Origin: Glycomyces paridis
Lineage (GTDB): Bacteria; Actinomycetota; Actinomycetes; Mycobacteriales; Micromonosporaceae
Direction: 5' to 3'
DNA length: 64,000 bases
Assembly (NCBI RefSeq): GCF_004912155.1
Contig: NZ_STGX01000017.1
Coordinates: 16,830 to 80,829, forward strand
Shown here: in pieces, positions 54,867 through 62,371 of the stretch
Layout: each line of letters starts with the position of its first letter
Position numbering within the stretch: position 1 is the first letter of the stretch
The notes under the pieces: generated by a model
What the model was told of the DNA's origin: nothing
What the model saw: the letters and a program-made list of their open reading frames with translations, nothing else
The model's database searches: none
Translations under genes and position numbers: made by a program

Positions 54867-55625
54867 ATGAATCTGCTCCAGGTCTCCGCCCTCGTCCTCG
54901 CCGGCCTCGCCGGCGGCGGGCTCAACGCCGTGGCCGGCGGCGGCTCGCTCATCACCTACCCGACCCTGATGGCCGTCGGCGTCCCCCCGCTCCTGGCCAA
55001 CGCCACCAACGGCATCGCGGTCGCGCCCGCCTACGCCGCGGCGGCCGTCGGCTCCCGCGAGCACCTGCTCCCGCAGCGCGCCCGCGCCCTCCGGCTCATC
55101 CCGACCGCGCTCGTCGCCTCCGTGTGCGGCGCGCTGCTGCTGCTCAACACCCCCCACGAGGTGTTCGAGGCGATCGTGCCGTTCCTGGTCCTGGCCGCGA
55201 CCCTCCTCATGGCGGTCGGCCCGTGGATCAACCGCAAGGTCACCGCCCGCAACGGCGGACGCGACCTGCACCCCGCCGCGCTCCACGTCGGCGTCTTCGC
55301 CGGCTGCCTGTACGGCGCGTACTTCAACGCCGCCCTCGGCCTCATCCTCATGGCCGTGATCGCCATGAGCCTGAGCGAGCGGCTCGTGCGGGTCGGCGCG
55401 CTCAAGAACTTCTGCACCACGATCGTCGGCGTGGTCACCTCCGTCATGTACGGGATCTGGGCCGACGTGGACTGGCTTGCGATCGCCGTCCTCGTCCCCG
55501 CGACCTTCCTCGGCGGCTACATCGGCGCCCGCATCTTCCAGCGCATTCCCGAACGGCCCCTGCGGATCGCGATCGTCGCCTACGGCCTCGTGCTCTCGGC
55601 GATCCTCCTCGCGCGCTCCCTCTGA
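54867..55625 (+). CDS. TauE/SafE (TSUP) family permease
   Basis: A 252-residue membrane protein with about eight helices in two halves, each with the TSUP motif: LAGGGLNAVAGGGSLITYPT near residue 13 and GVFAGCLYGAYFNAALGLIL near residue 143. The family moves sulfite, sulfonates or other organosulfur anions; the direction and substrate here are unknown. It is about 25 bases from the 5' end of rnpB, transcribed away from it, so the two promoters overlap. Confidence 0.88.
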   Translation: MNLLQVSALVLAGLAGGGLNAVAGGGSLITYPTLMAVGVPPLLANATNGIAVAPAYAAAAVGSREHLLPQRARALRLIPTALVASVCGALLLLNTPHEVFEAIVPFLVLAATLLMAVGPWINRKVTARNGGRDLHPAALHVGVFAGCLYGAYFNAALGLILMAVIAMSLSERLVRVGALKNFCTTIVGVVTSVMYGIWADVDWLAIAVLVPATFLGGYIGARIFQRIPERPLRIAIVAYGLVLSAILLARSL

Positions 55626-55695
55626 ACCCGACCGAGGTCTGAGACTTCGCGCAAGTCACATGACGGCGCGCGCCGGGACGCGGAAGAATGGGCCC

Positions 55696-57447
55696 ATGCC
55701 GACGCTCCGTATCGCACTCGCCCAGGACAACCCGGTCGTAGGCGACCTCGACCACAACGCCGACCTCATCCGCAGGGCCGCCTCCGCGGCCGCGGCCGCG
55801 GGCGCCCACCTCCTCGCCACCGGCGAGCAGGCGCTGACGGGCTACCCCGTCGAAGACCTCGCGCTGCGCCACTCCTTCGTGGAGGCCAGCCGCGAGCGCC
55901 TCGTCCGCCTCGCCGCCGAACTCGCCGAGGACGGCAACGGCGCCCTCCCCGTGGCCGTCGGCTACCTCGACGCCGACGGCGCACCCCCCGCGACCGGGGA
56001 TTCGCCCGCTTCGCGAGGCTTGCGCAACGCGCTGGCGCTGATCCAGGACGGCAAGGTCCTCTTCCGCTACTACAAGCGCCATCTTCCGAACTACGGCGTG
56101 TTCGACGAGGACCGCTATTACACGGCGGGCCACGAACTGCACCTCGCGCGCATCGGCGGGGTCGACGTGGCCTTCACCATCTGCGAGGACATCTGGCAGG
56201 AGGGCGAACCGTTCGCCGTCGCGGCCGAGGCCGGGGCCGGACTGGTCGTCAACGTCAATGCCTCGCCGTACGAGCAGGGCAAGCAGGAGCGGCGCACCGC
56301 GATCGTCAAGGAGCGGGCCGCGCAGGTCGGCGCCCCGGTCGCCTACCTCAACATCGTCGGCGGGCAGGACGAGCTGGTCTTCGACGGCGGCTCGATGATC
56401 GCCGCCCCGGACGGCCGCATGCTCGCCTCGGCGCGGCGCTTCGGCCCCGAACTGCTCATCGCCGACCTCGACCTGGAGGCCGCGCGCGGCGGGGACGTCG
56501 CCAACCACTCCTCGCGGTCGATGAGCACCGCCCTGCACCGCCTGTCGGACGCGCCCGCGCCGCTGGAGACGCGGATCGAGCCCTCGCACGCGCCCGACCT
56601 CGACCGGCTCGAAGAGATCTGGGAGGCGCTGCGCCTGGGCCTGGGCGACTACGTGCGCAAGAACGGCTTCGCCTCGGTCATCTTCGGGCTCTCCGGCGGC
56701 ATCGACTCGGCCCTGACCGCGGTGCTCGCGCGCGACGCGATCGGCGCCGACAACGTCCACGTCGTCGCCATGCCGAGCCGCTACTCCTCCTCGCATTCGC
56801 TCGACGACGCCGCGGACCTGGCCGAACGCTGCGGCCTGCACTACTCGGTCGAGGCGATCCAGCCGATCGTCGACAGCTTCGTGTCCGAGATCGCGATCTC
56901 GGGGCTGGCGGTCGAGAACCTCCAGGCCCGCGTGCGCGGCACCCTGCTCATGGCCCTGTCGAACCAGCACGGGCACCTCGTGCTCGCACCGGGGAACAAG
57001 AGCGAGTACGCGGTGGGCTACTCCACGATCTACGGCGACGCGGTCGGCGGCTTCGCGCCGATCAAGGACGTCCTCAAGACCCTCGTGTACGAGCTGGCGA
57101 CCTGGCGCAACGCGAAGGCCCGCAGCCTCGGCGAGACCGAGCCGATCCCCGAGAACACGATCCTCAAGCCCCCGAGCGCCGAGCTGCGGCCCGACCAGAA
57201 GGACTCCGACTCGCTGCCCGACTACGAGATCCTCGACGGCATCCTCACCGGCTACGTCGACGGCGACGCCGGGCGCGAGGACCTCGTGGCCCAGGGCTAC
57301 CCCGCCGACGTGGTCGACCGGGTGGCCGGGCTGGTCGACCGCGCCGAGTACAAGCGCCGCCAGTCGGCGCCGGGCACGAAGATCACCGTCAAGTCCTTCG
57401 GCCGCGACCGCAGGCTCCCGATCACCAACCGCTTCAGAGGGAAGTAG
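55696..57447 (+). CDS. nadE: NAD+ synthase, glutamine-hydrolysing
   Basis: Last step of NAD synthesis: amidates deamido-NAD using ATP and ammonia released from glutamine. 583 residues. The N-terminal nitrilase-type glutaminase has catalytic Glu in ATGEQALTGYP, Lys in YYKRHLPNYGVFDE and Cys in FTICEDIW. The C-terminal synthetase has the P-loop FGLSGGIDSALTA near residue 332 and GNKSEYAVGYSTIYGD. AAGAAT (55684-55689) ends six bases before ATG 55696, suggesting a leaderless message. nadA is at 34.6 kb in the window. Confidence 0.96.
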   Translation: MPTLRIALAQDNPVVGDLDHNADLIRRAASAAAAAGAHLLATGEQALTGYPVEDLALRHSFVEASRERLVRLAAELAEDGNGALPVAVGYLDADGAPPATGDSPASRGLRNALALIQDGKVLFRYYKRHLPNYGVFDEDRYYTAGHELHLARIGGVDVAFTICEDIWQEGEPFAVAAEAGAGLVVNVNASPYEQGKQERRTAIVKERAAQVGAPVAYLNIVGGQDELVFDGGSMIAAPDGRMLASARRFGPELLIADLDLEAARGGDVANHSSRSMSTALHRLSDAPAPLETRIEPSHAPDLDRLEEIWEALRLGLGDYVRKNGFASVIFGLSGGIDSALTAVLARDAIGADNVHVVAMPSRYSSSHSLDDAADLAERCGLHYSVEAIQPIVDSFVSEIAISGLAVENLQARVRGTLLMALSNQHGHLVLAPGNKSEYAVGYSTIYGDAVGGFAPIKDVLKTLVYELATWRNAKARSLGETEPIPENTILKPPSAELRPDQKDSDSLPDYEILDGILTGYVDGDAGREDLVAQGYPADVVDRVAGLVDRAEYKRRQSAPGTKITVKSFGRDRRLPITNRFRGK

Positions 57448-57471
57448 GGCGCTCAGGCAGGCGCGTAAGAC

Positions 57472-57522
57472 CACCGCCGCCCGAGATCCCATAGGATATT
57501 TCCTATAGGATCTCGGGCGGTG
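57472..57522. terminator. Large hairpin between nadE and panB
   Basis: Arms of about 21 bases (CACCGCC-gcc-CGAGATCC and on to ATAGG, with its complement) pair with one mismatch and a 3-base bulge around ATATTT. The core contains ATAGGAT twice and CCTATAGG, very AT-rich for this genome. Likely the nadE terminator; the AT-rich core may also be a protein site. Confidence 0.6.
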
Positions 57523-57638
57523 ATTTGTCACATCGGGGTGCTCGACGGATGACAGGGACATTGATGAGCGTTAGTTTGGTTCGGTAACCACCCGGGGACC
57601 GGCGCAGCCGGCCACGAGGAGATTCTGGAGTCACGACG

Positions 57639-58565
57639 ATGACGTCTTCGTCCGAGAACACCGCATCCGAAGCCTTCGCTTCGCACGAGACCGCACCGCA
57701 CGGCGCCGCACCGGCGTCCCCCGAGGCGCGCTCCGACGAGATCCCGAGCCTGTACGGGCCGGGCAGGCACGTCAAGCGCGTCCGCACCCGCCACCTCCTG
57801 GAAGCCAAGGAGCGCGGCGAGAAGTGGGCGATGCTCACCTCATACGACATGTACACGGCGGCCCTCTTCGACGAGGCCGGCATCCCCGCGCTGCTCATCG
57901 GCGACTCCGCCGCGAACAACGTCTACGGGTACGAGACCACCCTCCAGGTCTCGGTCGACGAGCTCGTACCGCTGGTGGCGGCCGTGGCCCGCTCCACCGA
58001 GCGGGCGCTGGTCGTCGCCGACCTCCCGTTCGGCTCCTACGAGGCCGGTCCGGCGCAGGCCCTGGAGACGGCCGTGCGCTTCATGAAGGCCGGCGCGCAC
58101 GCCGTCAAGCTCGAAGGCGGGCGCCGCATGGCCGCCCAGATCCGGGCGCTCACCGAGGCGGGCATCCCCGTCATGGCCCACATCGGGTTCACGCCGCAGA
58201 GCGAGCACGCCGTGGGCGGCTACCGCGTCCAGGGCCGGGACGCCCAGGCCGCCGAGATCGAGGCCGACGCGCACGCCGTGGCCGAGGCCGGCGCCTTCGC
58301 CGTCGTCCTTGAGATGGTGACCGCCGCGGTCGCCGCCGAGATCACCAAGCAGATCCCGATCCCCACGATCGGCATCGGCGCGGGACCGGACACCGACGCG
58401 CAGGTGCTCGTCTGGCAGGACATGGCCGGGCTGCGCCGGGGCCGCCCGCAGCGGTTCGTCAAGCGCTACGCCGAACTCGCCGACGTCCTCCAGGGCGCCG
58501 CGAAGGCCTACGCCGACGAGGTGCGCGCCGGGGAGTTCCCGACCCGCGCGCACAGCTTCGAGTGA
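57639..58565 (+). CDS. panB: 3-methyl-2-oxobutanoate hydroxymethyltransferase
   Basis: First step of pantothenate (CoA) synthesis: adds a hydroxymethyl group from methylene-THF to 2-ketoisovalerate, the Val precursor made by IlvB/C. 308 residues, about 40 longer than usual at the N-terminus, where it is Ser/Ala/Glu-rich. Motifs: [20 protein letters not shown], the metal-binding [33 protein letters not shown] and the catalytic Glu in AVVLEMV. No panC or panD is adjacent. Confidence 0.96.
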   Translation: MTSSSENTASEAFASHETAPHGAAPASPEARSDEIPSLYGPGRHVKRVRTRHLLEAKERGEKWAMLTSYDMYTAALFDEAGIPALLIGDSAANNVYGYETTLQVSVDELVPLVAAVARSTERALVVADLPFGSYEAGPAQALETAVRFMKAGAHAVKLEGGRRMAAQIRALTEAGIPVMAHIGFTPQSEHAVGGYRVQGRDAQAAEIEADAHAVAEAGAFAVVLEMVTAAVAAEITKQIPIPTIGIGAGPDTDAQVLVWQDMAGLRRGRPQRFVKRYAELADVLQGAAKAYADEVRAGEFPTRAHSFE

Positions 58566-58588
58566 GCGGCCGGGGGTGAGCCGGGCTG

Positions 58589-58631
58589 CTGCGCCCGTGT
58601 GGTGAAGCTCGCGAGCCACAAATGGGCGCAG
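58589..58631 (+). terminator. Possible panB terminator, stepped hairpin
   Basis: CTGCGCCC (58589-58596) pairs with GGGCGCAG (58624-58631), enclosing GTGG/CCAC. Followed by TCCCTTT. Confidence 0.4.
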
Positions 58632-58672
58632 TCCCTTTGGGGGCGGCGGCGGGTCGCGTAGCGTCTCAATAC

Positions 58673-59353
58673 GTGAACGACGCCATCCTGCTCTTCGACT
58701 ACGACGGCACCGTGCGGCTCGGCACCGAGCACGCCTCGCACTACGCGCGCCTCGTCGCCGCCGAACTCGCCCCCGACGACGAACGGGCCTTCCTGGCCGC
58801 CCACGCCGCCTTCCTCGCCGGCAAGCCCACCACCGCCTCGACCTTCGACGCCTACGACGCCGACAACGCGGTGCGGCGCCTCGCCGGCGAGTTCGGCGTG
58901 GCCGACTCGGTGCGCCACGACGCCTACGTCGCCACCCGCAAGCGCATGGCCGACGGCGAGTTCGCGGTGTGGGCCCCGAAGGGCTTCCGGGAGTTCCTGT
59001 GGAGCCTGCCGCGCACGATCGAGGTGGCCCTGGTCACCAATGCCCCGGCCTCCAGTCTGGAGCCGGTGGTCGAACGCCTCGGACTCGACGGCCTCTTCGA
59101 CCACGTCATCGGGGACGCGGGCAAGCCCGAGGGCATGGACGCGATCCTCGACGAACTGCTCGAAGAGCGCGCGCCCGACGCCCTGCTGAGCATCGGCGAC
59201 ATCCCCCGCAACGACCTCGCCCCGGCCGCCGACCGCGGCTGCGCGACGGCCTACATCGACCACTACGGGCGGCCGTGGCCGCGCGCCACCGCCTCGGGCG
59301 CGACCCTTGACGAGCTGTACCCGTTCATCCACCGCTGGATCACCACTCGGTGA
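58673..59353 (+). CDS. HAD-superfamily hydrolase
   Basis: A 226-residue HAD phosphatase of the small-molecule type. Motif I is LLFDYDGTVRLG near residue 6 with the nucleophilic Asp and the second Asp; motif II is VALVTNAPASS, the Lys of motif III is in IGDAGKPEGM and motif IV is LLSIGDIPRNDLAPA. The cap (about 15-100) is helical. The substrate is unknown. GTG 58673 lies eight bases after TAGCGT; no ribosome site is seen. Confidence 0.88.
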   Translation: MNDAILLFDYDGTVRLGTEHASHYARLVAAELAPDDERAFLAAHAAFLAGKPTTASTFDAYDADNAVRRLAGEFGVADSVRHDAYVATRKRMADGEFAVWAPKGFREFLWSLPRTIEVALVTNAPASSLEPVVERLGLDGLFDHVIGDAGKPEGMDAILDELLEERAPDALLSIGDIPRNDLAPAADRGCATAYIDHYGRPWPRATASGATLDELYPFIHRWITTR

Positions 59354-59486
59354 CGGTTCGGCGGCGGGCGGATCGCGTGAACCCAGCGTGTCGGCCGCGG
59401 GGCTTATGCTGGGTTCGCGCCCTGAGCCGACCGATCCCCGGCTCAGGGCGCGCCAGTGCCCGTACGGTCCGGACCGCCCGGTCGGC

Positions 59487-60191
59487 TCAGCAGACGACCG
59501 TGTCGCCGACGGCGATCGTCACCGTCTCGTCGATGCGCACGTAGATCCCGAAGTGGTTGCCCAGCTCCTTGATGACGTGCTTGTGCAGCTCCATGTCGCG
59601 CTCGTTCGAGCCGTCGGGGGACCAACTGGGCAGCACGCACCGCTCGCACGGCTTCTGGAGGGTGAACTCGTGCCCGCCGAGGCGGACCTTCGTGCCCGGT
59701 TCGAGCGCGGTCTCGGCGAACGGCTCCAGGTCGGTGTCCACGATCACGTTCGGCCGGAACCGCGCGGCCTCGACCTCCCGGCCCAACTGTCTCCCCAACT
59801 CCCGCACGCTGGACTCGAACACGACGAGCATCCGGCCGTAGTCGCGCCGGACCGGGCGCAGCTCGACGCCCTTGTCGGCGCCGATCGTCGCCGCGAGGCG
59901 CCCCGGCAGCGCCGCGTCGTCGGCGGCCCAGGCCGCGCCGCCGCCCTCGTACAGGACCGGCTCGCCCGCGACCGCGTCGGCGCAGCCGCACTGCGCCGGC
60001 CACGCCGCCTCCCACGCCATCATCCTCGGGTGGCTGCCGCCCCACACCGACTTGTCGGTGCCGGGTTCGAACAGCCCGAACGTCCGGTCCCCGGCCAGCC
60101 CGTCGAAGTCGACCTTGGCGGAGCGGAGCGACTCGCCCCGAAGGCCCTTCACCGGGTAGCGCCACAACTGTCTGATCTCGCCTGCGAACAT
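59487..60191 (-). CDS. MOSC-domain protein
   Basis: A 234-residue protein with an N-terminal MOSC_N beta-barrel (IRQLWRYPVKGLRGESLRSA) and a C-terminal MOSC domain containing ARFRPNVIVDTD and the conserved KPCERCVLP. MOSC proteins bind the molybdenum cofactor (as in mARC/YcbX reductases) and often detoxify N-hydroxylated compounds; a ferredoxin domain, present in YcbX, is lacking. Start ATG 60191; the open frame beyond is antisense to glnA2. It is divergent from glnA2. Confidence 0.9.
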   Translation of the reverse strand: MFAGEIRQLWRYPVKGLRGESLRSAKVDFDGLAGDRTFGLFEPGTDKSVWGGSHPRMMAWEAAWPAQCGCADAVAGEPVLYEGGGAAWAADDAALPGRLAATIGADKGVELRPVRRDYGRMLVVFESSVRELGRQLGREVEAARFRPNVIVDTDLEPFAETALEPGTKVRLGGHEFTLQKPCERCVLPSWSPDGSNERDMELHKHVIKELGNHFGIYVRIDETVTIAVGDTVVC

Positions 60192-60296
60192 GCTCAACAA
60201 TGTACCCAGCTCACGTTTTGAACGCGATCTGCCTGCGTTAACGTCGCTGACACATACTGGTGAGACAATTGCCGCCCCAGGACCGAGGAGGACACC

Positions 60297-61649
60297 ATGG
60301 AACGACAGAAGGAGTTCGTGCTTCGCACGCTCGAAGAACGCGACATCCGGTTCGTCCGGCTGTGGTTCACCGACGTCCTCGGCACGCTGAAGTCCGTCAG
60401 CGTGGCCCCCGCGGAGCTCGAATCGGCCTTCGAGGAGGGCATCGGCTTCGACGGCTCCGCCATCGAGGGCTTCGCCCGCGTGTACGAGTCCGACATGGTC
60501 GCCATGCCCGACCCGACCACGTTCCAGGTCTTCCCCTTCGAGGGCCGCGGCATCGGCGAGTCCGCGCGCATGTTCTGCGACATCCTCACCCCCGAGGGCG
60601 CCCCCTCCTGGGCCGACCCGCGCCACGTCCTGCGCCGGGCCCTCTCCAAGGCCGCCGACCGCGGGTTCACCTTCTACGTGCACCCCGAGATCGAGTTCTT
60701 CCTGCTCTCCGACATCGACCCCGAGGGCCGCACCAAGCCCACCCCGGTCGACGACGGCGGCTACTTCGACCACACCACGCACTCGACCGCGCGCGACTTC
60801 CGCCGCCAGGCCATCCTCGCGCTCGAACGCGTGGGCATCTCCGTCGAGTTCTCCCACCACGAGGTCGCCCCCGGCCAGCAGGAGATCGACCTGCGCTACG
60901 CCGACGCCCTCACCACCGCCGACAACATCATGACGTTCCGGCACATCGTCAAGGAGGTCGCGCTCACCTCCGGCGTCACCGCCTCCTTCATGCCCAAGCC
61001 CTACACCGCCCAGCCGGGCTCGGGCATGCACTCGCACCTCTCCCTCTTCGAAGGCGAGGACAACGCCTTCCACGACCCCGGCGACGAGCAGCGCCTCTCC
61101 AAGACCGCCAAGGCCTTCATCGCGGGCCTGCTGCGCCACGCGCCCGAGTTCACCGCCATCACCAACCAGTGGGTCAACTCCTACAAGCGCCTGTTCACCT
61201 CGGCCCAGCCCGGCCAGATCTCCGAGGCCCCCTCGTACGTCTCCTGGGGCAAGGCCAACCGGTCCGCGCTCGTGCGCGTGCCCGCCTACGGCAAGCCGAA
61301 CTCGGCCCGCGTCGAGATCCGCTCCCTCGACTCCGCCACCAACCCCTACCTCGCCTACGCCGTCCTCCTCGGCGCGGGCCTCAAGGGCATCGAGGAGGGC
61401 TACGAGCTCGCGCCCGGCACCGAGGACGACGTCTCGGCGCTCACCAACGCCGAACGCGTCGCCGCCGGCTACCAGCCGCTCCCGGCGAACCTCTCCGAGG
61501 CGCTCGACGCCATGGAGTCCTCCGACCTCGTCCCCGAGGTCCTCGGCGAGCACGTCTTCGACTACTTCCTCAAGAACAAGCGCCAGGAGTGGGAGGACTA
61601 CCGCACCCAGGTGACGGCCTTCGAACGCAAGCGCTACATGCATCTGTGA
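60297..61649 (+). CDS. glnA2: Glutamine synthetase type I, GlnA2-like
   Basis: A 450-residue GSI-family ligase, the length and neighbourhood of actinobacterial GlnA2. Motifs: VRLWFTDVLGTLKSVSV, FDGSAIEGF, metal-binding YVHPEIEFFLL and GQQEIDLRYADAL, PGSGMHSHLSLF and NSARVEIRSLDSATNPYLAY. The loop that carries the adenylylated Tyr in classical GSI-beta (NLYELP) reads ANLSEALDAM, so the enzyme cannot be regulated that way. It may make glutamine or, as reported for some GlnA2/3, glutamylate other amines. GAGGAGG precedes the ATG. Confidence 0.92.
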   Translation: MERQKEFVLRTLEERDIRFVRLWFTDVLGTLKSVSVAPAELESAFEEGIGFDGSAIEGFARVYESDMVAMPDPTTFQVFPFEGRGIGESARMFCDILTPEGAPSWADPRHVLRRALSKAADRGFTFYVHPEIEFFLLSDIDPEGRTKPTPVDDGGYFDHTTHSTARDFRRQAILALERVGISVEFSHHEVAPGQQEIDLRYADALTTADNIMTFRHIVKEVALTSGVTASFMPKPYTAQPGSGMHSHLSLFEGEDNAFHDPGDEQRLSKTAKAFIAGLLRHAPEFTAITNQWVNSYKRLFTSAQPGQISEAPSYVSWGKANRSALVRVPAYGKPNSARVEIRSLDSATNPYLAYAVLLGAGLKGIEEGYELAPGTEDDVSALTNAERVAAGYQPLPANLSEALDAMESSDLVPEVLGEHVFDYFLKNKRQEWEDYRTQVTAFERKRYMHL

Positions 61650-61666
61650 GCCGTTAACATGGGGGA

Positions 61667-62371
61667 GTGACCACCGCACTCGCCTGTACCGCACTCGTGA
61701 TCGAGAACGACCCGGCGCAGGGTCTCGGCAGGGCCGCCGCATGGCTCGCCGAGGCCGGCATGGAACTCGACACGGTGCGGCCCCACCTCGGTGAGGCCGT
61801 GCCCAACAGCGCCGGAGGGCACGAGGCGCTCATCGCCCTCGGCGGCGGCCGCGGCAAGGACTGGGGCGAGGACCTCACCGGCCTCATGGCGACCGCCGTC
61901 GCCGACGCGACCCCGACCCTCGCGATCTGCTCCTCCTCCCGGATGCTCGCCGCCGCCTTCGGCGGGCGCGTCGAGGACTCCGACGCCCCCAACGGCCCCC
62001 GGATGCTCGCCAAGCGCGACGCCGCCGGACGCGACCTCGTCTTCGGCCCCGCGCCCATGACCATTGACGTGATTCGCTGGCGCCGCCAGGAACTCGTCGA
62101 GCTCCCCGAGGAGGCCACCCTCCTCGCCTCCTCGCCCCAAGGGGCCCTGGAGGTCTTCCGCCTCCGCGACGCCGCCTGGGGCGTCCAGTCCCACTTCGAG
62201 TTCACCCCCGACCAGCTCGCCGACTTCGGCGGCTTCGACGAGGCCGCGCTCGCCCGCGCCGCCGCCGTCGACGAGCACATCGTCGCCACCTGGCGGCCGA
62301 TCATCCAGCGCTTCGCCCGCGTGGCCGCAGGCGAGCGCAAGGCGCTGCCCGTCATCGACGCCGGGCGCTGA
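61667..62371 (+). CDS. Class I glutamine amidotransferase-like protein
   Basis: A 234-residue protein with a divergent class I amidotransferase fold. The candidate nucleophile is in PTLAICSSSRML, where GICxG has become AICSS, and the His/Glu pair is in WGVQSHFEFTP, against the usual VQFHPE. Activity is therefore uncertain. TAACAT (61655-61660) ends six bases before GTG 61667, so it has its own leaderless promoter 17 bases after glnA2. Its TGA is followed directly by the glnE ATG in the same frame. The position between glnA2 and glnE suggests a role in glutamine or polyamine nitrogen use. Confidence 0.8.
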   Translation: MTTALACTALVIENDPAQGLGRAAAWLAEAGMELDTVRPHLGEAVPNSAGGHEALIALGGGRGKDWGEDLTGLMATAVADATPTLAICSSSRMLAAAFGGRVEDSDAPNGPRMLAKRDAAGRDLVFGPAPMTIDVIRWRRQELVELPEEATLLASSPQGALEVFRLRDAAWGVQSHFEFTPDQLADFGGFDEAALARAAAVDEHIVATWRPIIQRFARVAAGERKALPVIDAGR

